A stretch of DNA of 64,000 bases from Nocardioides sp. Root122 (GTDB lineage: Bacteria > Actinomycetota > Actinomycetes > Propionibacteriales > Nocardioidaceae), in the NCBI RefSeq assembly GCF_001425025.1, contig NZ_LMDE01000015.1:62001-126000 (forward strand), in the 5' to 3' direction. Under the pieces are notes generated by a model, which ran no database searches, was not told the DNA's origin, and worked only from the letters and a program-made list of their open reading frames with translations. Of the stretch, positions 7,499-15,664 are shown one piece after another. Made by a program: the position numbers and the translations under genes. Within the stretch, counting starts at the first letter, position 1; each line of letters opens with the position of its first letter.

Positions 7499-8851
7499 AT
7501 GAGCACTGAGACCGTCATCACGTTCGTGGGCGCCGGCAGCGTCGAGTTCACGCAGGACCTCCTCACCGACCTGGCCGCCTGGGACGCCGAGATGGAGATG
7601 ATCTGGCGCCTCCACGACATCGACCCCGACCGTCTCGGCGTGGCTGTCGGTGCTGCCGAGCAGCTGGTGGCCTCCCGCGGACTGCGGGCGCGCGTCGAGA
7701 GCCACCGGGACCGCGACACCGCTCTTCCGGGGTCGGACGCGATCGTGGTCACCGTGATGGTGGGCGGGCTCGAGGCCACCCGCGCCGACCTCGAGATCCC
7801 GCTGCGGGCGGGGCTGCGCCAGACGATCGGCGACACCCTGGGAGTCGGCGGCATCTTCCGCGGCCTCCGTACGGCGGGGTTCTACTCCCAGCTCGTGGAG
7901 GACGTACGTCGCCTGTGCCCGGACGCGTGGATCCTCAACTACACGAACCCGATGGCGATCAACGTCGACCTGATGAGCCGCCTGGCCCCGGAGCTCACCG
8001 TCCTCGGGCTGTGCCACTCCGTGCACTGGACCATCGACACCCTCAGCGGCATCCTCGGCGTGCCGATGGCGGAGGTGGAGTTCACCGCGGCCGGGGTCAA
8101 CCACCAGTCGTGGGTCCTCCGGCTCGAGCGCGATGGTGAGGACCTCCACCCGCTGCTGGACGAGCGCATCGCCGCCGACCCCGAGCTGCGCCGTCGCGTC
8201 CGGGTCGACATGTACCGCCGGCTCGGCCGGTTCCCCACGGAGTCGAGCGAGCACAGTGCCGAGTACGTCGCGTGGTACCTCCCGCACGAGGCGCAGGTCG
8301 AGCGCTTCCGGCTCGAGCCCGGCGAGTACATCGGCATCAGCGAGCAGAACCTCGCCGAGTACCACCGCACGGCCGCAGCCGTAGCCGAAGGACGCCCCCT
8401 GGACTTCGGGACCGAGGCCGTCGAGTACGCGCCCCAGGTGATCCACTCCCTCGCCACCGGCACCCGTCACGACATCTACGCGACCGTCCCGAACCGCGGA
8501 TGGATCGACAACCTCCCGGCCGAGGCAGCCGTCGAGGTGCCGGTCACGATCGAGGGCAAGGAGGCCCGACCGCACGCGGTGGGTGCTCTCCCCGAGGCCT
8601 GCGCGGCGCTCAACCGGCGGTTCCTCGACGTCGTCGGACTCACCGTGGAGGCAGCGCTCAGCGGCGACCCGGAGCTGGTCCGGCGTGCTGCGCTGCTCGA
8701 TCCGAACGCGTCCGCGTCACTCGCCCCGGACGAGCTCGATGCCGTGCTGACCGAGCTCTCCCGGGTCCACGCCGCCCATCTTCCGGACGGGCTCGCGGAC
8801 CACGACTACACCGTCGACCGCGTCGCCGCACCCACCACCACGAGGAGCTGA
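7499..8851 (+). CDS. Glycoside hydrolase family 4 (alpha-galactosidase-like, NAD+/Mn2+-dependent)
   Basis: A 450-residue GH4 enzyme, the usual length. The N-terminal Rossmann motif FVGAGSVEF binds NAD. NYTNPMA and GLCHSVHWT carry the metal-binding Cys-His pair, and GVNHQSW matches MelA-type alpha-galactosidases. GH4 enzymes cleave glycosides by an oxidation-elimination-reduction cycle and act in the cytoplasm, which fits import of an intact glycoside by the ABC system encoded next. The first gene of a tightly packed seven-gene operon. MelA resemblance favours an alpha-galactoside, but downstream SIS and ROK genes make an amino-sugar (GalNAc or GalN) glycoside equally possible. Confidence 0.85.
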   Translation: MSTETVITFVGAGSVEFTQDLLTDLAAWDAEMEMIWRLHDIDPDRLGVAVGAAEQLVASRGLRARVESHRDRDTALPGSDAIVVTVMVGGLEATRADLEIPLRAGLRQTIGDTLGVGGIFRGLRTAGFYSQLVEDVRRLCPDAWILNYTNPMAINVDLMSRLAPELTVLGLCHSVHWTIDTLSGILGVPMAEVEFTAAGVNHQSWVLRLERDGEDLHPLLDERIAADPELRRRVRVDMYRRLGRFPTESSEHSAEYVAWYLPHEAQVERFRLEPGEYIGISEQNLAEYHRTAAAVAEGRPLDFGTEAVEYAPQVIHSLATGTRHDIYATVPNRGWIDNLPAEAAVEVPVTIEGKEARPHAVGALPEACAALNRRFLDVVGLTVEAALSGDPELVRRAALLDPNASASLAPDELDAVLTELSRVHAAHLPDGLADHDYTVDRVAAPTTTRS

Positions 8852-8853
8852 CC

Positions 8854-10218
8854 ATGTCCCACACCCCCACGAGCCCGAGTCGCCGTTCCGTCATCCCCCG
8901 CGGGCGCCGTTGGGTTGCAGGCCTCGCGGTCGCCGTGGCCGGCTCGCTCCTGCTCGCCGCGTGTGGCGAGTCGACCACCGGAGGGCCGGCGACCGACCTC
9001 GAGAAGGCGTCTCCCGACGACAAGGTGACCCTCACCTGGTGGACGGGCCAGGACGACAGCTCCGAGGTCTACATCGACAAGCTCGTCGACCAGTTCGAGG
9101 CCGAGCACCCCAACGTCACGATCAAGGCCACCCCGGGCTCGGCCACCACCGATGACCTCCTGGGCCAGCTCTCCGCGTCTTTCGCCGGCGGGACCTATCC
9201 CGACATCTCCTACGCCTACGGCTCCTGGGCCTCCGAGCTGGCCGACTCCGGCCGGACCCTCGACCTCACCGACACCATCGCCGGGGACGAGGACGTCAGC
9301 TGGGACGAGTTCTCGGAGGCCGCCCGCGCCACCGCGGCCCCGGGCGGCAAGACGATCGGGTTCCCAGCCGTTGTCGACAACCTCGCCGTGGTCTACAACA
9401 AGGAGCTCCTTGCCGATGCGGGTCTCGACGAACCGTCGCCCGACTGGACGTGGGACGACTTCCGCGACTACGCGAAGGCGATGACCGGGGACGGTGTCTA
9501 CGGCACGAACCTGTCGGTGTCGGGAGGCGAGGACACCACGTGGCGGCTGTGGCCGCTGCTCTGGCAGAACGGCGGGGAGATCCTCGACGACGACCAGACC
9601 GCAGCGGCGTTCGACTCGCCCGAGGGCGAGGCCGCCCTGGAGACCCTGCGCGCGATGGCGGTCGACGACAAGAGCGTCTACCTCGACCAGACCGACGAGA
9701 AGTACGGACCGCTCTTCCGGGAGAACCGGATCGGCATGATGGTCACTGGGCCGTGGGAGATCTACGACACCGTCAAGGCCGGCATCGACTACGGGGTGCA
9801 GCAGCTCCCCGGCACGGACGGCGACCACACGACGGTCTCGGGTCCGGACCTCTGGGTGCTCTACGACCACCAGGACGCCAACCGGGCGTACTGGTCCTAC
9901 GAGCTGATCGCGTGGCTGACCCAGAACGACCAGGACGCCCAGTTCAACCTGGCCCTCGGCAACCTGCCGCTGCGCAGCTCTGCCGTCGACACTCCTGCGT
10001 TCGCCACGTTCAAGGAGGAGTACCCAGGCGCGGAGGTCTTCGTCGCCAACCAGGAGAACGCGACCATCCCCCGCCCGACCGTCGCTGGCTACGTCGGCCT
10101 CTCGAGCGCCGTCGGTCGCTCGGTCGCCGAGGTGCTCCAGGGCGCCACGTCCGTCGAGGACGCCCTGGCTGAGGCCGCCGAGAAGGCTGACAACGCGCTG
10201 AAGGACGCGGCCCAGTGA
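8854..10218 (+). CDS. ABC transporter sugar-binding lipoprotein
   Basis: A 454-residue extracellular solute-binding protein of the MalE/UgpB type (SBP family 1). A basic leader and hydrophobic stretch end in the lipobox LLLAAC, with C37 as the lipidated residue. Typical landmarks follow: TLTWWTGQDDS, FEAEHPNV, FPAVVDNLAVVYNKELL, MMVTGPWEIYD. It captures an oligosaccharide or glycoside for the two downstream permeases. It begins 2 bp after the GH4 stop and overlaps the SIS gene by 4 bp (GTGA). No ATPase gene is in the operon, so a shared MsiK-type ATPase encoded elsewhere is likely to energise the importer. Confidence 0.92.
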   Translation: MSHTPTSPSRRSVIPRGRRWVAGLAVAVAGSLLLAACGESTTGGPATDLEKASPDDKVTLTWWTGQDDSSEVYIDKLVDQFEAEHPNVTIKATPGSATTDDLLGQLSASFAGGTYPDISYAYGSWASELADSGRTLDLTDTIAGDEDVSWDEFSEAARATAAPGGKTIGFPAVVDNLAVVYNKELLADAGLDEPSPDWTWDDFRDYAKAMTGDGVYGTNLSVSGGEDTTWRLWPLLWQNGGEILDDDQTAAAFDSPEGEAALETLRAMAVDDKSVYLDQTDEKYGPLFRENRIGMMVTGPWEIYDTVKAGIDYGVQQLPGTDGDHTTVSGPDLWVLYDHQDANRAYWSYELIAWLTQNDQDAQFNLALGNLPLRSSAVDTPAFATFKEEYPGAEVFVANQENATIPRPTVAGYVGLSSAVGRSVAEVLQGATSVEDALAEAAEKADNALKDAAQ

Positions 10219-11141
10219 GCGGGCTGGTCACCGAGGCCGAGATCCTCTCGCAGCCCACGATCTGGACGCGCGCCGCCGAGCTGGCCGCCGACGCCGCCGT
10301 CGGTCCGGCCCTCGCTGCCCCTGGGGAGCGGGTCCTGGCCATCGGGTGCGGCACGTCGGCGCACGTCGCCCTGTCCTACGCGGTCCTGCGCGAGCAGGCC
10401 GGCCTGGGTCTCACGGACCATGCCTTCGCCAGCGAGCTCCCCGGTCGGGAGCACGTCTACGACCGCGTCGTCACCTTCTGCCGCTCCGGCACCACGACCG
10501 AGGTCGTGGACGCCCTGCAGTCGCTGCCGGTCGACTGGCGCCGGGTGGTCGTGACCGGCGTGGCCGACTCCCCGGTCGCGGCTCTGGCCCACGACGTCGT
10601 GGACCTGGGGTTCGCCGACGAGACGTCCGTGGTGCAGACAAGGTTTCCGACAGCCACCCTGGTCGCGGCCCGGGTCGCCACTGGTGAGCTCGACGCCGAT
10701 GGCTTCGAGACGCTGGTCGCCCAGGCCGAGGACGCCCTCGCCAGCGGCCTTCCGGACGGGCTCGACGCGGTCGAGCACGTGGTCTACCTCGGCACCGGAT
10801 GGGCGCTCGGGATCGCGCACGAAGCCGCGTTGAAGGTCCGCGAGTCGGCACTGGCGTGGGCCGAGAGCTACCCCAGCGCCGACTTCCGCCACGGCCCCCT
10901 CGCCGTCGCCGGCGAGCGGTCGCTCGTGACCCTGCTCGGCGGTGACCCCGGTGGCCTCGCGGCCGACATCGCGGTGACCGGCGCGCGCGTGGTGGTCGGG
11001 GAGCGCGACCCGCTGGCCGAGCTCGTGCTTGCCCAGCGGGTGGCACTCCAGCTCGCGCGCCTGCGCGGGCTCGACCCGGACCACCCGCGACACCTCACCC
11101 GTTCGGTCGTGCTGTCCGACGCCCAGGCGGGAGCCAGCTGA
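10215..11141 (+). CDS. SIS-domain sugar isomerase/deaminase (AgaS/GlmS-C-like)
   Basis: A 308-residue protein with two SIS (sugar isomerase) domains: phosphosugar-binding GCGTSAHVAL near residue 45 and CRSGTTTEVV near residue 93, and a second half with GTGWALGIAHEAALKVRE. It resembles the isomerase half of GlmS and the AgaS galactosamine-6-phosphate deaminase/isomerase, but is shorter than AgaS proteins I know (about 380-390 residues). No glutaminase domain is present, so release rather than transfer of ammonia is likely. The GTG start at 10215 overlaps the preceding stop. Together with the GatZ-like gene it suggests conversion of an amino-sugar phosphate into tagatose-6-phosphate. Substrate is inferred from context. 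Confidence 0.75.
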   Translation: MSGLVTEAEILSQPTIWTRAAELAADAAVGPALAAPGERVLAIGCGTSAHVALSYAVLREQAGLGLTDHAFASELPGREHVYDRVVTFCRSGTTTEVVDALQSLPVDWRRVVVTGVADSPVAALAHDVVDLGFADETSVVQTRFPTATLVAARVATGELDADGFETLVAQAEDALASGLPDGLDAVEHVVYLGTGWALGIAHEAALKVRESALAWAESYPSADFRHGPLAVAGERSLVTLLGGDPGGLAADIAVTGARVVVGERDPLAELVLAQRVALQLARLRGLDPDHPRHLTRSVVLSDAQAGAS

Positions 11142-12085
11142 TGGCGAGGAGCGCGACGGTGGCCGTGCCTGAGGACGCGTCGACGGCGACCGGCGCAGGG
11201 CGGCGTACGCAGCGACGTTCGGAGCAGCTCGCCGGGATGGCGTTCGTCGCCCCGGCCGTGATCGTCATCGTCGGCCTGGGGATCTTCCCGGCGGCTTGGG
11301 CCACCTTGCTCGCGCTCCAGAAGTGGAACGGCTTCAGCGAGCCACGGTTCGTCGGTGCGGACAACTTCGAGCGGATGTCCCGCGACACCGACCTGGTCGC
11401 GGCCGCGTGGCACACGTTGCTCTACACGGGGCTCTTCATGCCGGTCTCCGTCGTCGGAGGACTGCTGCTCGCCGCCGCGCTCAACCGCCGGATCCGCTTC
11501 ATGGGCCTCTACCGGACGGCGATCTTCGTCCCGTACGTCGCGTCCGCCGCGGTGACCGGCCTGCTGGCCAACTTCGTGTTCAACCCCGAGGTCGGCGTCG
11601 TCAACAACGTCTTCCGTGTCCTGGGCCTGCCCCAGCAGGGGTGGCTGGAGGACCCGTCCCAGGCGATGGTCGTGCTGGTGATCATGTCGCTGTGGGGGCA
11701 GCTCGGCTTCGTCACCGTGATCTACCTGGCTGCGCTGCAGGACGTCGACACGGCCTGCCTGGAAGCCGCCGAGGTCGACGGAGCGAGCGCTTCACAGCGG
11801 TTCCGGCACATCACCGTCCCGCAGGTCGCGCCGGCGACGGCGTTCGTGGTCATCTGGCAGACGATCCAGTGCATCCAGCTCTTCGACCTGGTCTACACGA
11901 CGACGCGTGGCGGGCCGATCGGCGCGACGACGACCCTCGTCTACTACCTGTGGGAGCAGGCGTTCCGGCAGCTCAGCTTCGGCTACGGCTCCGCCATCGC
12001 GTGGGTCCTCTTCGTGGTCACGATGGTCATGACGCTGGTGCTGGTGGCGATCCAGCGCCGTCGCGGTGGGGAGCAGCCGGCGTGA
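11141..12085 (+). CDS. ABC transporter permease, MalF type
   Basis: A 314-residue inner-membrane permease with about six hydrophobic segments, the first near residues 28-52. The MalF/MalG EAA loop is present (EAAEVDGASASQRFRHITVP), which docks the ATPase. Starts one base inside the SIS-gene stop. Forms a heterodimer with the following permease for uptake of the sugar bound by the lipoprotein. Confidence 0.92.
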   Translation: MARSATVAVPEDASTATGAGRRTQRRSEQLAGMAFVAPAVIVIVGLGIFPAAWATLLALQKWNGFSEPRFVGADNFERMSRDTDLVAAAWHTLLYTGLFMPVSVVGGLLLAAALNRRIRFMGLYRTAIFVPYVASAAVTGLLANFVFNPEVGVVNNVFRVLGLPQQGWLEDPSQAMVVLVIMSLWGQLGFVTVIYLAALQDVDTACLEAAEVDGASASQRFRHITVPQVAPATAFVVIWQTIQCIQLFDLVYTTTRGGPIGATTTLVYYLWEQAFRQLSFGYGSAIAWVLFVVTMVMTLVLVAIQRRRGGEQPA

Positions 12086-12990
12086 TTGCGACGACGACCG
12101 AGAACGACAGCGCGGAGCACCCCGCCGTTCCGACAGCCGAAGCGGACCGTCCGGCCCAGTCCGAGGCACGCAGGCGTCGGCTGCCCTTCAGCCCGTGGCA
12201 CCTGCTGCTGGCGCCGATAGCGGTGCTCTTCGCCTTCCCGTTCGTGCAGATGATCATGGTGTCCTTCATGCCCAGCCGGGACATCAACCGGCTCCCGCCG
12301 CGCTTCATCCCCACGACGGTCACCCTCGACGGCTACCGCGGCCTCCTGGAGCGCTCCGACGTCCTGATCTGGCTGACGAACACGGTGATCGTCTCGACCG
12401 TGGCCGTGGGCTCCAACGTCGTGCTCTGCTCCTTGGCCGGCTACGGCTTCGCGCGCCTGCGCTTTCGCGGCCGCAACGTGAGCTTCCTGGCGATCCTCGG
12501 CACGATCATGATCCCGATCCAGCTGCTGATGATCCCGACCTACGTGATGTTCGCGCGCCTGCACCTGCTCAACTCGCTCGCCGCCCTCATTGTGCCGTGG
12601 CTGGCCACGGCCTTCGGGGTCTTCCTGATGAGGCAGTTCTTCCTCTCGGTGCCGCGCGAGCTGGAGGAGGCCGGGCTGCTCGATGGCGCGAGCCGGCTGC
12701 GGATCCTGTGGCACATCGTGCTGCCCCTGGCCCGGCCGTCCCTGATGACGCTGGCGGTGTTCACCCTCGTGGGCTCGTGGAACGACCTGATCTGGCCGGT
12801 GATCGCCATCTCCGACAGCAACCTGTTCACGCTCCAGATCGGCCTGGCCAACTTCCAGGGCGTACGCCGGACCGAGTGGTCGCTCCTCATGGCGGGCAAC
12901 GTGGTCGCCGTGCTGCCGCTCCTGGTCGGCTTCCTGGTCGCCCAGAAGCACTTCCTGGCGACCATGTCGAGCACGGGGCTCAAGGGATGA
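12082..12990 (+). CDS. ABC transporter permease, MalG type
   Basis: A 302-residue permease; its EAA loop reads EEAGLLDGASRLRILWHIVLP. A hydrophilic ~35-residue N-terminal extension precedes the first membrane helix. Six helices are likely. The GTG start at 12082 overlaps the previous stop (GTGA), keeping the pair tightly coupled. Partner of the MalF-type permease. Confidence 0.92.
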   Translation: MIATTTENDSAEHPAVPTAEADRPAQSEARRRRLPFSPWHLLLAPIAVLFAFPFVQMIMVSFMPSRDINRLPPRFIPTTVTLDGYRGLLERSDVLIWLTNTVIVSTVAVGSNVVLCSLAGYGFARLRFRGRNVSFLAILGTIMIPIQLLMIPTYVMFARLHLLNSLAALIVPWLATAFGVFLMRQFFLSVPRELEEAGLLDGASRLRILWHIVLPLARPSLMTLAVFTLVGSWNDLIWPVIAISDSNLFTLQIGLANFQGVRRTEWSLLMAGNVVAVLPLLVGFLVAQKHFLATMSSTGLKG

Positions 12991-13898
12991 GCGCCGAGCC
13001 GCGGCGACGCACCGGCGTCGTCGACGTCGGGGGCACGACGATGCGCCGGAGCGTGCTCGAGGTGGGCCCCGATGGGGAGCCGGTGCTCGGCGAGGTCGTC
13101 ACGGAGCCGGCCGCCGTCGAGCCTGCCGGTGCCGTCGAGCAGGTGCTCGCCATGGCGGAGGTCGCCAGTCGCGGGGTCGACGCCCTCGGCGTCGTCCTCC
13201 CGGGGATCGTCGACGACGCCAGCGGCACCGGCACCTGGTCGGAGAACCTGGGCTGGCGTGACGTCCCGTTCCGCGCCCTCGTCCAGGAGCGCGTGCGGGT
13301 GCCGGTCGAGGTCGGTCACGACGTGCGCGCCTGGGGCGCCGCCGAGCGTCGCTGGGGTGCCGCGCGAGGTCTCTCGGACGTGGCCGTCGTGGTCGTCGGC
13401 ACCGGCATCGCCGCGGCGCTCGTCGTCGACGGACGGCCGCTGGTCGCGCACGGCCTGGCCGGCGAGATCGGGCACCTCCGGGTCGCAGGCGACGAGCCCT
13501 GCGCCTGCGGTGGCACGGGGTGCCTCGAGGCGGTGGCCTCCGCCGCGGGCATCGTCCGCCAGTACAACGCCGTCGCGGACGCCCCCGTCCGGGGGGCGAT
13601 CGACGTCGCCGACGCCGTACGTCGTCGGGAGCCGCTGGCCACCGAGGTCTGGCACACAGCGCTGGACCGGCTCTCCGACGGGCTAGCCGCCATGGCGACC
13701 GTCGTCGCGCCGGAGGCGATCGTGCTGGGCGGCGGGCTGGCCCGGGCGGGGGAGGACCTATTCCTCGCGCCGCTGCGGAGCCGGCTCGCGGCCCGGCTTC
13801 GCTACACCCCGGTCCCGGACCTGCGCGCCGCGCGGTTCGCGGGCACCGGCGGACTGATCGGAGCGGCCTGCCTGGCCGCCCGCACGACGGAGGAGTGA
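12987..13898 (+). CDS. ROK-family sugar kinase
   Basis: A 303-residue protein of the ROK family. Features seen: the N-terminal phosphate loop VVDVGGTTMR, GEIGHLRV with the structural His, the zinc-binding CACGGTGCLE, and the C-terminal VLGGGLARAG. No N-terminal helix-turn-helix exists, so it is a kinase rather than a NagC/XylR-type repressor. In this operon the likely substrate is the sugar freed by the GH4 enzyme (galactose-type hexose, GalNAc or GalN). ATG overlaps the permease stop (ATGA). Substrate specificity cannot be read from the sequence. Confidence 0.85.
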   Translation: MSAEPRRRTGVVDVGGTTMRRSVLEVGPDGEPVLGEVVTEPAAVEPAGAVEQVLAMAEVASRGVDALGVVLPGIVDDASGTGTWSENLGWRDVPFRALVQERVRVPVEVGHDVRAWGAAERRWGAARGLSDVAVVVVGTGIAAALVVDGRPLVAHGLAGEIGHLRVAGDEPCACGGTGCLEAVASAAGIVRQYNAVADAPVRGAIDVADAVRRREPLATEVWHTALDRLSDGLAAMATVVAPEAIVLGGGLARAGEDLFLAPLRSRLAARLRYTPVPDLRAARFAGTGGLIGAACLAARTTEE

Positions 13899-13900
13899 AC

Positions 13901-15205
13901 GTGACCATCACCGACCCCATGGTCGAGACCCTGGCCGCCCACCGCGCCGCCACGACGGCGTCGCGCCGCGTCGGCGTCTACTCGGTGTGCTCGGCCCACC
14001 CGTGGGTGCTTGCCGCCGCCGTCCTGCAGGCCCGCGAGGACGGGACGGCCGCGCTCATCGAGGCGACGTCCAACCAGGTCGACCAGGACGGCGGCTACAC
14101 CGGCATGCGCCCTGCCGACTTCCGCGACCTCGTGCTGGGCGTCGCTCGCGAGCACGGTCTGCCCACGGACCGGGTCGTGCTGGGCGGCGACCACCTGGGG
14201 CCCAACGTGTGGCGCGGTCTCGGCGCCGAGGCCGCCATGGCGAAGGCCGAGGTGCTCGTCGCGTCGTACGTCGAGGCGGGGTTCACCAAGATCCATCTCG
14301 ACACCAGCATGGCGTGCGCCGGTGAGGACGCTCCGCTGCCGGACCGGGTCGTGGCCGAGCGGGCCGCGCGGCTGGCTCGCGCGGCCGAGGCAGCGGCGGG
14401 CCCGGGCGCCCACCGGCTCGGTTACGTGATCGGGACCGAGGTCCCGGTCCCCGGCGGCGCGCACGAGACGATCGACAGTCTGGCGCCCACCACGCCCGAG
14501 GCGGCCCGGACCACGATCGAGGAGCACCGGGAGGCCTTCGCGGCCGCAGGCCTCCACGACGCCTGGCAGCGCGTCCTGGCGCTCGTGGTCCAGCCGGGCG
14601 TCGAGTTCGACCACCAGCGCGTCTTCGACTACGACCCGGCGGCGGTCGGGGAGCTGCGCTCGGTGGTGGAGGGGACGCCGTTGGTGTTCGAGGCGCACTC
14701 CACCGACTACCAGCTCCGCTCCGGGCTGCGGGCGCTGGTCGAGGACCACTGGGCCGTCCTCAAGGTGGGGCCGGGACTGACGTTCGCCCTGCGCGAGGCC
14801 CTGTTCGCCCTCGCCGCGATCGAGGACGAGCTGGTGCCTGCCGACCGGCGGTCCGGCCTGGTCGAGGTGGTCGAGGCGGTGATGCTCGAGGAGCCGCGCT
14901 GGTGGTCCGGCTACTACGAGGGGGAGGCCGACGCCGAGCGTCTCGCGCGGCGCTACAGCTACAGCGACCGGATGCGCTATTACTGGCCGAACCCGACGAT
15001 CCACGCGGCCCAGGACCGGCTGGTGGCGAACCTCAGCCACGCCGGGATCCCCCTTCCCCTGCTCAGCGCACACCTCCCCGCCCAGTACGAGAGGGTCAGG
15101 CGCGGCGAGTTGGCCGTCGACCCCCAGGCGCTGGTGGTCGACCGGGTCCGAGACGTGCTCCGCGACTACGCCGCCGCCTGCGGGACGTGCGCCACCCTCG
15201 GGTGA
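13901..15205 (+). CDS. D-tagatose-1,6-bisphosphate aldolase subunit, GatZ/KbaZ type
   Basis: A 434-residue protein matching the class II tagatose-bisphosphate aldolase 'non-catalytic' family (GatZ/KbaZ), including YSVCSAHPWVL, TSNQVDQDGGYTG, GGDHLGPNVW and EAHSTDYQ. In E. coli GatZ or KbaZ stabilises the catalytic GatY/KbaY; no GatY gene is in the operon or window, so the partner must be elsewhere or this protein acts alone. The GTG at 13901 has GGAGGAG five bases upstream and is preferred over the GTG at 13895. It closes the operon and is followed by a strong terminator. Its presence is the best evidence that the pathway runs through tagatose phosphates. Confidence 0.88.
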   Translation: MTITDPMVETLAAHRAATTASRRVGVYSVCSAHPWVLAAAVLQAREDGTAALIEATSNQVDQDGGYTGMRPADFRDLVLGVAREHGLPTDRVVLGGDHLGPNVWRGLGAEAAMAKAEVLVASYVEAGFTKIHLDTSMACAGEDAPLPDRVVAERAARLARAAEAAAGPGAHRLGYVIGTEVPVPGGAHETIDSLAPTTPEAARTTIEEHREAFAAAGLHDAWQRVLALVVQPGVEFDHQRVFDYDPAAVGELRSVVEGTPLVFEAHSTDYQLRSGLRALVEDHWAVLKVGPGLTFALREALFALAAIEDELVPADRRSGLVEVVEAVMLEEPRWWSGYYEGEADAERLARRYSYSDRMRYYWPNPTIHAAQDRLVANLSHAGIPLPLLSAHLPAQYERVRRGELAVDPQALVVDRVRDVLRDYAAACGTCATLG

Positions 15206-15244
15206 GCACCCGCCGGTGCTGGTCCCCGGTGCTCACGGCACGAA

Positions 15245-15282
15245 CGACGAAGCCGCAGGCCAGATGGCCTGCGGCTTCGTCG
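15245..15282. terminator. Strong bidirectional hairpin after the glycoside operon
   Basis: A perfect 17-bp stem (15245-15261 with 15266-15282) and a 4-base AGAT loop, 40 bp after the GatZ stop. No T-run follows, as is common in high-GC actinobacteria. The 459-bp interval 15206-15664 holds this terminator, another one, a REP-like GCTCGCTTCGCTCGC at about 15301, tRNA-Arg, and the pckG-like promoter; no protein gene is seen. Confidence 0.8.
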
Positions 15283-15342
15283 ATCTGCGCGCCTGGACCC
15301 GCTCGCTTCGCTCGCGAGCAGACGCTTGCTCGGCGTCAACGT

Positions 15343-15383
15343 GAGAGACCCCACCGGGGTGAAGCGTTCCGGTGGGGTCTCTC
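15343..15383 (-). terminator. Terminator of tRNA-Arg
   Basis: A perfect 15-bp stem (15343-15357 with 15369-15383) with an 11-base loop begins 8 bases beyond the 3' end of the minus-strand tRNA-Arg, the expected place for its terminator. Confidence 0.75.
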
Positions 15384-15390
15384 AGCGCTG

Positions 15391-15463
15391 CGCGCCTGTA
15401 GGGATTCGAACCCCAAACCTTCTGATCCGTAGTCAGATGCTCTATCCGTTGAGCTACAGGCGC
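15391..15463 (-). tRNA. tRNA-Arg (anticodon ACG)
   Basis: A 73-nt cloverleaf on the minus strand: 7-bp acceptor GCGCCTG/CAGGCGC, D arm GCTC/GAGC, anticodon stem TCTGA/TCAGA with loop CTACGGA (anticodon ACG, probably edited to ICG), and a TTCGAAT T loop. CCA is not encoded. Reads CGN arginine codons, which are abundant in this genome. Confidence 0.95.
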
Positions 15464-15664
15464 CTGCCGTTCGCACCAGTGGCGCGAGGACCTGACGAGG
15501 ATAGCCGACGGCACGCGGGCAGGTGAAATCAGGGACCCGCCCGGCCCGTGACGGTCCCGTCGCACTCGGGACTTCCGGCCCCATCGGGCCGGCCGAGCCG
15601 TGCCCTAAGGTGCAGGCACCAGACCGTAGGAGGCGGGGGTCCCGCCGCACGAGGAGGCAGCGCG

